From Candidatus Bathyarchaeota archaeon (lineage in GTDB: Archaea > Thermoproteota > Bathyarchaeia > Bathyarchaeales > Bathycorpusculaceae), in assembly GCA_003165195.1 (NCBI GenBank), contig PLSP01000053.1:1-45852 (forward strand): 45,852 nucleotides of DNA. The letters are read 5' to 3'. The translations under genes and the position numbers were made by a program. Position 1 is the stretch's first letter. Each line of letters starts with the position of its first letter. This document shows, one piece after another, positions 32,692 to 40,590 of the stretch. The notes below the pieces were generated by a model. It had not been told where the DNA came from, did no database searches, and was given only the letters and a program-made list of their open reading frames with translations.

Positions 32692-32703
32692 TCTTTTTAA
32701 ACC
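32692..32703 (-). promoter_or_regulatory. TATA element of the cdhABCDE operon
   Basis: Minus-strand GGTTTAAAAAG lies about 47 bases before the cdhA TTG, in the 137-base gap after the CooC-like gene. A start about 25 bases downstream would leave a 20-25 base leader that contains the GAGGT ribosome site. Confidence 0.4.
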
Positions 32704-32784
32704 TTTCCAGAATTTATTGCTAAAAGTCTGGTGCAGTCCTGAGGAATGGAAGGTTTTTTAAAAATTGTGTAAAATAAATATGGG

Positions 32785-33549
32785 CTAAAGATAGCCAAGA
32801 TTTTTCAGGATCGCTTTTACAGAAAGGTAGGCCTTGCTACTTGATGGCAAATCTAGAAGAGACTTCCCATTAAGTACGAACTCGTCTAGCTGGTCGTCAG
32901 CAGCAATCTTGCCTAAGAACTTGAAACCTAAATCAACTTCCACTTGCTTGCTTAGTTCCGCTGGAAACCTGTATCCGCCCACCAAATAGAAGTTTTCAAA
33001 TTTCATGTCAACCTCTTTAGCTATTTTATAAGCACGTCTCACATGGTCTTGCGATTTTTTAGAGTGATCTAAAATGTCAAAGATGTCGTTAACATTTGAC
33101 GTGATTCGCCTGTTGAGATTTTCAAGACCAGCTGGAGAATCTACTAGCACGTACTTGTAGTTTTTAGTTAAAGATTCCAATGCGCCTTTCAAGGCTGAGT
33201 TTGGCATGCAGTAGCAACCTTCGACCCATTTGGTGCCAACTGCCAAGAAGTCAAAATTCGGGCTTTCAAAAAGAGCATTTTCCCAAATGCGACTTTCAAT
33301 GCGCTGTGTTGGTGGAATACCGACTGTCGTGCCGCCTTGTTCAATAAATGTGCTGACAAGCAATTCGGCAATAGTTGATTTTCCTGCTTCTTTGAGGTCT
33401 ATACCAAGCATTTCAGCAAGGTTTTGGTCAGGGTCAGCATCAACCAACAAAATCGGTGATTGAGCCGAATTAATTAATGCTTTTGCCATTAAAGCTGTGA
33501 AACTGGATTTTCCTATTCCGCCTCGGCCAACTGTTACTAGTGTTTTCAC
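32785..33549 (-). CDS. CooC-like CODH nickel-insertion ATPase, variant P-loop
   Basis: MinD/ParA-type ATPase of 254 residues related to CooC/AcsF, which prepare CO dehydrogenase or acetyl-CoA synthase for nickel. It has the metal-site motif GCYCMPN (Cys112, Cys114) and the switch regions VDADPDQNLAEMLG and VLVDSPAGLENLNRR. The P-loop reads GRGGIGKSS: the signature lysine of the deviant Walker A (GKGGxGK) is arginine at residue 9. It overlaps the next CooC gene by four bases and lies just before cdhA. The arginine could change dimer-dependent ATP hydrolysis, so its role may differ from its twin. Confidence 0.88.
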   Translation of the reverse strand: MKTLVTVGRGGIGKSSFTALMAKALINSAQSPILLVDADPDQNLAEMLGIDLKEAGKSTIAELLVSTFIEQGGTTVGIPPTQRIESRIWENALFESPNFDFLAVGTKWVEGCYCMPNSALKGALESLTKNYKYVLVDSPAGLENLNRRITSNVNDIFDILDHSKKSQDHVRRAYKIAKEVDMKFENFYLVGGYRFPAELSKQVEVDLGFKFLGKIAADDQLDEFVLNGKSLLDLPSSSKAYLSVKAILKNLGYL

Positions 33550-34346
33550 TTTTTTAACCCCTGAGCTTGTTCTGTTTTCTTAATTAAAATCTCACATATA
33601 TTATCTATGGTTTTGACGGCTTCAATTTCCTTGTTTTTTAGGGGAGTTTCTCCTAGCATATCTGCTTCTATGACTTTTTGGTCGAAAGGTATGAAACTTA
33701 GAAGAGGGATGCCGTTTTTTTCTGCGAAATTTGTGATTGCTTCCTTTTGAGCTTCGTTCATGACTCTGTTTCCTACGAGGTATAGTTGCTGCATGTCGGC
33801 GGCTTTTGCCATGTCGTATATGTGCTTGGCTATTTCTAAAGGTTTCAAATTTGAGTCAGCAACGATAAGCAGCACATCCACTTGCTTAGCGGTGCCTCTT
33901 CCAATGTGCTCTACGCCTGCTTCCAAATCTAAAACAACTGCTTCGTCGCGTTCCACCACTAAATGGCGAAGCAAAGCTCGAATGACAGCGGTTGGAGCGC
34001 ACATACAGCCAGCACCCATTGATTGCACCGTTCCCATTACAATCAGGCTCGGGCCAAGAGGAGTGGGAACAGCGTACTGTTTAACAATGTCATCAACGCT
34101 GAAATTCAAGTTGTAGACACCTGAGTAGCCTGTGCTTGTTTTTGACTCGACAAGGGGTTTATTTTCTGAAATCGGCACGATTTTACGTGTTTCTTCTGCT
34201 TTTAAGCCTAAAGTTAACCCCAGATTCGGTGAAGAATCTGCGTCAATCGCAATAGTTTTCAAGCCGCGATCAACAAACCCCTTCGCTAAACCGCCTGCAA
34301 GAAGAGTTTTGCCTACGCCGCCTTTACCTGAAACTCCAACCTTCAT
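33546..34346 (-). CDS. cooC: CooC/AcsF-type nickel-insertion ATPase
   Basis: A 266-residue P-loop ATPase with the standard deviant Walker A SGKGGVGKTLL (residues 6-16), the switch I aspartates IDADSSPNLGLTLGL, the CxC metal motif GAGCMCAPTAV (Cys114, Cys116) and VVLDLEAGVEHIGRG. CooC dimers bind nickel through the CxC pair and load it into CODH. ATG 34346 starts the two-gene cooC unit which reads into cdhA. Two paralogues side by side suggest one for the C-cluster and one for the A-cluster; that split is inferred. Confidence 0.93.
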   Translation of the reverse strand: MKVGVSGKGGVGKTLLAGGLAKGFVDRGLKTIAIDADSSPNLGLTLGLKAEETRKIVPISENKPLVESKTSTGYSGVYNLNFSVDDIVKQYAVPTPLGPSLIVMGTVQSMGAGCMCAPTAVIRALLRHLVVERDEAVVLDLEAGVEHIGRGTAKQVDVLLIVADSNLKPLEIAKHIYDMAKAADMQQLYLVGNRVMNEAQKEAITNFAEKNGIPLLSFIPFDQKVIEADMLGETPLKNKEIEAVKTIDNICEILIKKTEQAQGLKK

Positions 34347-34418
34347 AATCTCACAATTAAGAATTCTTTTAAAGGTTAATTTACCTTTTCGCCAGTTCCG
34401 CAGAAAAGCAGTACACTA

Positions 34419-34883
34419 CTAACCACTTTTTTGTTCAAGCAGTGTTCTTCTTGGGTAAAATCCGAATTGCTTGTAGAAAACATATGCCTGCTCGTTGCCT
34501 GTAGCCACTGAAACAATTTTCTTTTTTGCGCCTTTACTGTTCAACCACTGTAGCGCTTTCTTCATTAACGCTGTCCCTATGCCTTGTCTTCTAAAATGTG
34601 GGCTGACAAAGATAGATTCAATTTCTCCTGTTGACCACCGATCCATGCTGCTTGTGCAATAGGCAACAGGTTTTCCTGAATCATTTATTGCGATGTCAAC
34701 TCTGATTTCTCCTCCTAAGGCCTTCTGCAAAATAGCTTGCTTTCGATCGGCAAACGTTAGGGTACTATAGTATTCTTTGAAATGGGGCGAGAGGGTTAGA
34801 TGATGCTTGTTTAGGTCTTCCCACAGGAACTCTGTTCTATCGATCAAATCCTCGTTTCCGGTTAAAAAGGTAACATTGTTCAT
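34419..34883 (-). CDS. GNAT-family N-acetyltransferase
   Basis: A 154-residue GCN5-related acetyltransferase. The acetyl-CoA loop is SPHFRRQGIGTALMKKALQW (R/Q-x-x-G-x-G/A), preceded by strand EIESIFV and followed by AYVFYKQFGFYPRRTLLEQ, the usual last motif. The substrate amine cannot be told. ATG 34883 is used. It stands between the cooC genes and the divergent siroheme reductase, with its own upstream gap, and has no obvious pathway link. Confidence 0.85.
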   Translation of the reverse strand: MNNVTFLTGNEDLIDRTEFLWEDLNKHHLTLSPHFKEYYSTLTFADRKQAILQKALGGEIRVDIAINDSGKPVAYCTSSMDRWSTGEIESIFVSPHFRRQGIGTALMKKALQWLNSKGAKKKIVSVATGNEQAYVFYKQFGFYPRRTLLEQKSG

Positions 34884-35080
34884 GAAGTCTCTTCCCGTTG
34901 ATATAATGCATGTTTTAAAGCTTCAGCGATAAAAAATTTGCTGAGTAAGATAAGCATAAATTATACGCATGTTGATTTGAAGGTACCGATTCACTGAAAA
35001 GCAGTTAAAATGACAAAATGTGTAATATTTGGCTTTTAGAAATCCAAAGCCTAAGATAAGAAATTTAGGGGACTATAGTT

Positions 35081-36586
35081 TTGAGTTCGAATCTACCAGC
35101 AGACAATCAAGCTTTTCAAGACCGATATGTGTTAGGCAAAGACAAATGCGAAGGCTCCAGCCACTTTTTGAGAATCAAGATTCCAAATGGCAGGTTAACC
35201 TATACCCAGTTCAAAGCAATCGCTGAACTGTCCAGGTCATACGGTAGGGGATATGCTGAAATCACTGACAGGCAAAACCTGCAGCTGCATTGGATCGAGC
35301 TCCAAAATGCACTGGATATTTTCGCTAAGCTGGATTTGATTGGGTTTTCCACTGACCATGGAGGCCAAGGAATCCCCACTGCACATGGCGGCGACGTACG
35401 AGCCATCGTAAGTTGCCCAGCCGCAGGCATAGATAAGGATGAATTGGTTGATGCTTGGCCAATAGTTAGGCAGCTTGATAACTTCTTCAACGGCAACAAA
35501 GACTTCTTGGACCTGCCCAGAAAATTCAAAATAGCAATAAATACCTGCAGCCTGAACTGCGGAAATCCTGAAAGCCAAGACCTATCATTTACTGCCGTTA
35601 AACAGCCGTCGGGTAAGGTGGGTTTTGCGGTTTTTGTTGGAGGAACCGTTGCAGCAGTGCCGGAGCTTGCCAAGCCGTTAAACGCTATAGTGCAGCCAGA
35701 GGAAATACTGGACGTTGCAAAGTGTACCGCTGAAATCTTTAGAGATTTTGGAGCCAGAGAAGTTAAGGCAAAGGCGCGTTTCAGGTGGCTGGTTGATGCT
35801 TGGGGAACGGAGAAGCTAAGAAAAAAAATTGAGGAAAAAATGGGGAAATCCCTACAATCCTCTGAGCTTAAACATCTACCAAATTGCAAAAAAGAACATA
35901 CAGGTGTTCAACCTCAAAAGAAGCTTGGATACTCATTCATCAACGTACCAATTGTCAGCGGCGTGTTGTCAAGCGAAAAAATGCAAAAATTGGCCGACAT
36001 TGCTGAGAAATTCGGCGATGGAGAACTACGTCTAACCCCATATCAAAACATAATAATAGCCAACATACCCAACGGTTCTGTAGACAAAGCACTCAAAAGA
36101 CTCCAAGAAAACGGGTATCCATCGGCAAATCCATATGTAAAGTGGACAACTATCGCTTGCGCTGGCAACTTTTGTGGAAAAACCATTGACCACCCCAAAA
36201 ACCGTGCGAAAGAAACCATGGATTACCTTGAAGAACGCTTTGGAGACAATTTAAGGAAGGCAGAGTTGCAGATTAGTTTTAGCGGTTGCCCAAATGGGTG
36301 TGCACGCCACTTAACTGCAGATGTAGGGTTACAGGGAACAGCTTTACCATTTGGAGGCAAAAACATTCCGGGGTACAACCTCTTTATTCGAGAAAGCACT
36401 GGTACCCCTGCTTTGAGCAGGATAGTTCAAAGAGGAATAAACGGGGAACACGTAAAATTTGCTCTAGCAAATCTTATTGAAACATACTTAAACAGTCATA
36501 TGAACTTGAGCTTCAGCGAATATTTAACCACAAAAAGCATCGAAGAACTTCAAGCCATCATTAATTCAAAGCCACATCAGAATTGA
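35081..36586 (+). CDS. Siroheme nitrite/sulfite reductase-like protein
   Basis: A 501-residue protein with two ferredoxin-like half-domains plus two siroheme/4Fe-4S domains, as in ferredoxin-type nitrite and sulfite reductases: TYTQFKAIAELSRSYGRGYA with EITDRQNLQLHW near the start, INTCSLNCGNPESQDLSF, and GELRLTPYQNIIIANI. The cluster/siroheme cysteines are Cys360, Cys365 (ACAGNFCGKT) and Cys403, Cys407 (SGCPNGCARH). The first pair is C-x4-C where C-x5-C is usual. TTG 35081 has AGGGGAC about 13 bases upstream. It is a single gene with no nearby transporter or siroheme gene, so nitrite versus sulfite cannot be decided. Confidence 0.85.
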   Translation: MSSNLPADNQAFQDRYVLGKDKCEGSSHFLRIKIPNGRLTYTQFKAIAELSRSYGRGYAEITDRQNLQLHWIELQNALDIFAKLDLIGFSTDHGGQGIPTAHGGDVRAIVSCPAAGIDKDELVDAWPIVRQLDNFFNGNKDFLDLPRKFKIAINTCSLNCGNPESQDLSFTAVKQPSGKVGFAVFVGGTVAAVPELAKPLNAIVQPEEILDVAKCTAEIFRDFGAREVKAKARFRWLVDAWGTEKLRKKIEEKMGKSLQSSELKHLPNCKKEHTGVQPQKKLGYSFINVPIVSGVLSSEKMQKLADIAEKFGDGELRLTPYQNIIIANIPNGSVDKALKRLQENGYPSANPYVKWTTIACAGNFCGKTIDHPKNRAKETMDYLEERFGDNLRKAELQISFSGCPNGCARHLTADVGLQGTALPFGGKNIPGYNLFIRESTGTPALSRIVQRGINGEHVKFALANLIETYLNSHMNLSFSEYLTTKSIEELQAIINSKPHQN

Positions 36587-36674
36587 TGTAATGACCAATC
36601 AACAAGGGGGCTATGGCAACTTTTAATTCCTCCTTTACGGGTCAAATATCAAGCTAAATACTGGGGAAGACGAT

Positions 36675-37088
36675 TTGACAAGCGCCATCGTGGAGTGTCC
36701 ACATTGCCATTACAGGTTTAATTACGAATTTATTCCCGCAGCGTCATTCTACTCGATTCGACTGGGAACATTAAGGATATTCAAATGCCCCCGCTGCAAG
36801 GATCTTCACAAATTTAATATTACTCACTTTGGAAAAGACCCGTCGCTGCCAACCCATGGAGATAACGATGAAACTGGAATCGGTGTTAAAGTTTGGGCAT
36901 TACTTCTCGGACCACTGCTTGCCCTGATAATCATTCCCTACATAATACAGTTTGTATTTAGGATATCATTCGCCTTTGCTTTCATCGTTCCGGTTACGCT
37001 TGCATTGATCTGGATTGCTGTGTTTACCGTATATATTTACAGGAAAGCCAGTCGGAAAATTGGCGACAATTCAAATTGGGGTTATTAG
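36675..37088 (+). CDS. Zinc-ribbon membrane protein
   Basis: A 137-residue protein. Residues 8-42 form a zinc ribbon (CPHC ... CPRC), then a linker and two transmembrane helices: VWALLLGPLLALIIIPYIIQ (about 74-93) and FAFAFIVPVTLALIWIAVFT (about 98-117), with a basic end. It starts at TTG 36675. The next gene begins immediately after its stop, so the two form a membrane pair. The family is one of many archaeal zinc ribbon plus helix proteins with no known role. Confidence 0.65.
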   Translation: MTSAIVECPHCHYRFNYEFIPAASFYSIRLGTLRIFKCPRCKDLHKFNITHFGKDPSLPTHGDNDETGIGVKVWALLLGPLLALIIIPYIIQFVFRISFAFAFIVPVTLALIWIAVFTVYIYRKASRKIGDNSNWGY

Positions 37089-37640
37089 ATGTCGGTTGAG
37101 CAGTTTACTTTACAGCCATCCTCATTTACTGGAACAATTGCGCTAATAATTCTACTTGTGATTGGCGCCGCCCTTTTGCTCCTAGCGATTACAACTGGAA
37201 GGCGAGCAAAAACAATCAGGCACACTTTTTTGGCTTTATTAATTATAGGTATAGCGGTTATCGGATTAGGGATATGGTTGTTTTTCTCGTCTAACACGCC
37301 TTCAACCATAACGGTTGGCTCTGGATATGTAAGTATACAATCACCAATCTTTGACGGCGCAGGCAACATGAACATTACAGCTAACAAAATAGCGTCTGCA
37401 TATGTTGGACAGATTGGTTCAGGCAATCTAACATTGTCAAAACAGCATGGAACCAATTACGACAACTTTAACGTCGGGTTATTCACTCTTGGAAATGGAA
37501 AAACTGCGTACGTTGTATCCGACAATTCTACAGATCTTGTAATTCAACTTACTAGCGGAGAATACGTAATACTCGGCACATCTAACACGAACGCGCTTGC
37601 CGAAGGGTTTACACAGTATGTTCACCCATTGACAAGTTGA
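37089..37640 (+). CDS. Two-helix membrane protein with PH-like domain
   Basis: A 183-residue protein with helices TIALIILLVIGAALLLLAI (about 15-33) and FLALLIIGIAVIGLGIWLFF (about 48-67), then a beta-rich domain of about 110 residues: ISIQSP-type strands, GNMNITANKIASAYVGQI, TAYVVSDNSTDLVIQLTSGE and a final helix NALAEGFTQYV. That order resembles the small bacterial PH domains that follow two membrane helices (bPH type). ATG 37089 follows the previous stop without a gap. Role unknown; it may assemble with the zinc-ribbon partner. Confidence 0.62.
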   Translation: MSVEQFTLQPSSFTGTIALIILLVIGAALLLLAITTGRRAKTIRHTFLALLIIGIAVIGLGIWLFFSSNTPSTITVGSGYVSIQSPIFDGAGNMNITANKIASAYVGQIGSGNLTLSKQHGTNYDNFNVGLFTLGNGKTAYVVSDNSTDLVIQLTSGEYVILGTSNTNALAEGFTQYVHPLTS

Positions 37641-37777
37641 CAAATAGGCACTCAACCCCAAATCCAATAAATTGCCCAGACCTTTAGCCTACCCCGCAAA
37701 ACCCCAGACTTGTTTGCTGCAAACCACAAAAGACAACTTTCCCAATGTAAATCACCGTATGCAGGGTTTGCAAAAGA

Positions 37778-37823
37778 TTTTTTAATACAAACATTGTTAG
37801 CCACTACTCTGAGATGACATCTC
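37778..37823 (+). promoter_or_regulatory. Promoter and start-proximal hairpin of the MTHFR-like gene
   Basis: A TATA-like TTTTTTAATAC around 37778-37787 lies some 40 bases before ATG 37824. GAGATGACATCTC (37811-37823) is a perfect inverted repeat (GAGATG, A, CATCTC) that ends exactly at the start codon. If transcribed it would form a 6-bp stem at the ribosome entry; as DNA it could be an operator next to the start site. Confidence 0.4.
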
Positions 37824-38549
37824 ATGAAAATACTAAACGAGTTTGTCCCAACACGCAAATTTCTAAAGCTTGCAGACGAAATAAAAGATCTAGTTGACGG
37901 ATGGAACGTTACTGACAGCGCAGCTGGTTTTCCTGCACCCAGCGGCGTAGTTGTAAGCTGCATCCTAAAGAACAAATACCCAGAAAAATATGTCTGCCCA
38001 ATCTTCATTCTCCACTATAAAGGACCAGTTGAAGTAGGAGGCTTAGCCCTAGCATCTGACATCATAGGCTTAGATGGCTTAGCAGTCACTATGGGAGATA
38101 AACCGGCATACGGTGAACCCATTAAAATGTTACCATCATCTGAGGCCGCGCGAGATTTCATACGTAACACCGTAAAAACCAAGAACCTCAAACTCGGTTG
38201 CCTACTTACGGCAAGAGTCTCTGCTGAGGATGCTATAAAACGCGCCAAAGATCCATGGGACTTCATTTACTTTATGAGACTCGAAGACAAATCCTTCCCG
38301 ATTCTCCAGCAGGTAGCAGCAGAATGCAAAAAGATGAACAAGCCAATCTACGCATACTTCCTAGTCGGCACAGCAAAGAACGTTGAGATAGTCAAAAGGA
38401 TTGGATGGCCAACAGCCGCAACAATGGATACAGTTGAAGAAAAAGCAGCAAGGCTCGAAGGTATAGTTGATGGCATAATTGCAACATGCGCCGGAGATGC
38501 AGAAGGCGACAAAGAGATGTTGCAAAAACTACAGAAGTTCAGAAGCTAA
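37824..38549 (+). CDS. Methylenetetrahydrofolate/H4MPT reductase-like TIM-barrel protein
   Basis: A 241-residue protein similar to the barrel of MTHFR (MetF) and its short archaeal relatives: DGWNVTDSAAGFPAPSGVVV, then LHYKGPVEVGGLALASDIIG, LDGLAVTMGDKPAYGEP, KLGCLLTARVSAEDAIKRA and KPIYAYFLVGTAKNVEIVKR. The GDxP strand end and the conserved Asp/Glu positions suit flavin and pterin binding. It is shorter than MetF (about 290). No zinc-Cys MetV partner is next to it. With Ftr, CODH/ACS and F420 genes near, it is a good candidate for methylene-to-methyl reduction in the Wood-Ljungdahl methyl branch, but the electron donor is unknown. Confidence 0.7.
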   Translation: MKILNEFVPTRKFLKLADEIKDLVDGWNVTDSAAGFPAPSGVVVSCILKNKYPEKYVCPIFILHYKGPVEVGGLALASDIIGLDGLAVTMGDKPAYGEPIKMLPSSEAARDFIRNTVKTKNLKLGCLLTARVSAEDAIKRAKDPWDFIYFMRLEDKSFPILQQVAAECKKMNKPIYAYFLVGTAKNVEIVKRIGWPTAATMDTVEEKAARLEGIVDGIIATCAGDAEGDKEMLQKLQKFRS

Positions 38550-38586
38550 TCAGCTTCTTCTTATTCTTTTTGGGTTTTTGCTAGCA

Positions 38587-38594
38587 TTTTTTTT
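38587..38594 (+). terminator. T8 terminator before cofE
   Basis: Eight T residues 38 bases after the stop of the MTHFR-like gene, with a further T-rich run just before, are typical of archaeal termination and separate it from the cofE unit. Confidence 0.45.
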
Positions 38595-38620
38595 GATTTA
38601 AAGGCGAAATAAGATAAGCT

Positions 38621-38627
38621 TTTAAAT
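38621..38627 (+). promoter_or_regulatory. TATA box of cofE-SCP2 unit
   Basis: TTTAAAT preceded by AAGATAAGCT lies 50 bases upstream of ATG 38677; a start near 38650 leaves a leader holding GAGGAG (38662-38667), an ideal ribosome site. Confidence 0.5.
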
Positions 38628-38676
38628 GTTAATTGTTGTGTGTATTTAGCCTTTAAAAAACGAGGAGACTCTATAT

Positions 38677-39435
38677 ATGGACACGATTAAGGTAATTGCT
38701 GTTGAGAATCTGCCATTGATCAAGAAGGGAGACAACCTTGGGCAACTCATCGTTGAGGCGGCAGAGAAGCAAAAGACGCCTATTCAAGAAAAAGACATAA
38801 TCGTAGTCACCCATGTTGCGGTATCTAAAGCTGAAGGGAACATAATTGACCTCGACAAAGTGGTTCCCTCAGAAAAAGCCAAAGAAATATCGAGCTTTAC
38901 AGGTAAAGACCCAGCTTTGGTTGAAGTTGTTCTCCAGGAAACCAAAGAAATCGTCAAAATGAACAAAAACACAATAATAACTGAAACCAAAAGCGGTGTA
39001 ATCTGCGCCAATGCCGGAGTAGACCGATCCAACGTTTCAGGCGACAGAAATGTTGTACCGTTACCAAAAAACCCAAATGTCTCCGCACAAAACATAAGAA
39101 AAGAAATAAAACATCTGACCGGAGTCAACGTCGCAGTAATCGTTTCAGACACACATGGTCGACCTCTCCGCATGGGAGAAATAAATGTTGCCGTGGGAGT
39201 GGCAGGAATCAAACCGATTAGGGATAGGCGAGGCGAAAAAGACTTGTTTGGATATGTTCTTAGAATAAAACAAACCGCCATAGCTGATGAACTTTCATCC
39301 GCAGCCGAGCTAGTGATTGGTCAAGCAAACGAGGGAATACCAGCAGCGATTATTCGAGGATACAATTACCAAACAGCTGAAAACACTTCGGCAGTTGATT
39401 TGACTCGCCCAAAAGAAAAAGACATGTTCAGATAA
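38677..39435 (+). CDS. cofE: Coenzyme F420:L-glutamate ligase (CofE)
   Basis: Adds gamma-linked glutamates to F420-0 with GTP. The 252-residue protein matches archaeal CofE: GDNLGQLIVEAAEKQ, DIIVVTHVAVSKAEGNIIDL, VICANAGVDRSNV, VIVSDTHGRPLRMGEINVAV and ELVIGQANEGIPAAIIRGY. There is no FbiB-type C-terminal domain. It starts at ATG 38677 after GAGGAG and is followed at once by the SCP2 gene (stop TAA then ATG). With cofC 500 bases downstream it forms an F420 group. Confidence 0.95.
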   Translation: MDTIKVIAVENLPLIKKGDNLGQLIVEAAEKQKTPIQEKDIIVVTHVAVSKAEGNIIDLDKVVPSEKAKEISSFTGKDPALVEVVLQETKEIVKMNKNTIITETKSGVICANAGVDRSNVSGDRNVVPLPKNPNVSAQNIRKEIKHLTGVNVAVIVSDTHGRPLRMGEINVAVGVAGIKPIRDRRGEKDLFGYVLRIKQTAIADELSSAAELVIGQANEGIPAAIIRGYNYQTAENTSAVDLTRPKEKDMFR

Positions 39436-39798
39436 ATGAAAAATCAAAGAGTCGAAAATATGCAAGTTCAGACGCCGAAACAATTTTTGGAAGAAGTGTT
39501 ACCGCAAAAATTCAGACGTGAAAAAGCGGCAAACATAGATGTTGTTGCACAGTTGAACTTAACTGGCCCAAACGGGGGTAACTGGGTAGTTACCATAAAA
39601 AATCAAACATTAAAGGTGACTGAAGGAACCTATCCATCGCCTACGTTGACTCTGAAAGTTGCTGACAGCGATTTCGTGGATATTGTGAATGGAAAGTCAA
39701 GCGCAACTGAGGCATTTTTCTCGGGAAAAATCCGCATTATAGGCGATTTAGGTTTGGCGTTAAAACTAAAGGACACTGGGCTCTTAAACGGAGAATAG
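39436..39798 (+). CDS. SCP2 sterol-carrier domain protein
   Basis: A 120-residue protein with the SCP2 fold pattern: FLEEVLPQKFRREKAANIDV, VVAQLNLTGPNGGNWVVTIK, PSPTLTLKVADSDFVDIVNG and SATEAFFSGKIRIIGDLGLA with LKLKDTGLL closing the lipid pocket. ATG 39436 abuts the cofE stop; ATG 39460 (MQVQTPKQ) is an alternative. Such domains bind hydrophobic molecules. Its fixed place between cofE and cofC is suggestive of a link with F420 or a lipid-like cofactor, but nothing shows the ligand. Confidence 0.82.
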   Translation: MKNQRVENMQVQTPKQFLEEVLPQKFRREKAANIDVVAQLNLTGPNGGNWVVTIKNQTLKVTEGTYPSPTLTLKVADSDFVDIVNGKSSATEAFFSGKIRIIGDLGLALKLKDTGLLNGE

Positions 39799-39935
39799 CC
39801 GTTTGGGGCTCCGATAAACAAAAACCAAGCCAAACAATTTAAGGCAAAAAATAAAAACGCAACAAGACCTATTCAAATTACCTAACGAAGATGATTACGC
39901 CACCAACGCTTAATCATCAAAGGCTGGTGGAAAGC

Positions 39936-40583
39936 ATGTCAACCTATGCTATAGTACCTGTAAAAAAACTCTCAAAATCGAAAACAAGGCTTTCCACATT
40001 CCTAACTTCTGAGGAACGCACTCTCTTCACCCTAGCCATGCTGGAAGACGTTTTAGGAGCGTTGAAACACTCTAAAGTTAACAAAACCATCATAGTGGGT
40101 GCTAACTCAGAGGTTGAATCATTTGCCAAAAATTTTGGGATGATGTTTCTAAGGGAACAGCAAGAAGGCTTAAACCCAGCACTCAACCAAACGACTAAAT
40201 GGTGCATCCAAAACGGCGCGGAACAAGTTCTGATCTTGCCCACAGATGTCCCAGTTATAACACCAAAAGACATAGATCAACTCATCAAATTAGCATCCAA
40301 AAATTCCATAGTCATTTCTCCCTCAAAAAATGGGGGAACCAACGCCCTGTTGCAAACACCACCTGAAATTATAGTCCCCTCTTTTGGAAACGATAGCTTC
40401 AACAGACACACTGAAAAAGCAGCAGCAAAACATGTTAAAACAAAAGTCTATGTCTCTTCCCGCATCATTTTAGATATCGACTCTGGAAAAGATTTGTCTA
40501 TACTCCTCAAGGCTGGAAAACAAACGGGTTCATACCGCTTCCTCACAAAAAGCACATGGGGCAAAGCCCACAATTTAAGCTAA
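39936..40583 (+). CDS. cofC: 2-phospho-L-lactate guanylyltransferase (CofC)
   Basis: Activates phospholactate (or PEP) with GTP for F420 synthesis. From ATG 39936 (GGTGGA upstream) it is 215 residues: STYAIVPVKKLSKSKTRLST is the nucleotide-binding N-terminus, with ILPTDVPVITPKDIDQLI and SPSKNGGTNALLQTPP, and FGNDSFNRHTEKA later, all as in archaeal CofC. An earlier ATG 39891 would add 15 residues not found in the family. It ends seven bases before the stop of the convergent Cys-cluster gene. Confidence 0.9.
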   Translation: MSTYAIVPVKKLSKSKTRLSTFLTSEERTLFTLAMLEDVLGALKHSKVNKTIIVGANSEVESFAKNFGMMFLREQQEGLNPALNQTTKWCIQNGAEQVLILPTDVPVITPKDIDQLIKLASKNSIVISPSKNGGTNALLQTPPEIIVPSFGNDSFNRHTEKAAAKHVKTKVYVSSRIILDIDSGKDLSILLKAGKQTGSYRFLTKSTWGKAHNLS

Positions 40584-40590
40584 CAAACGG

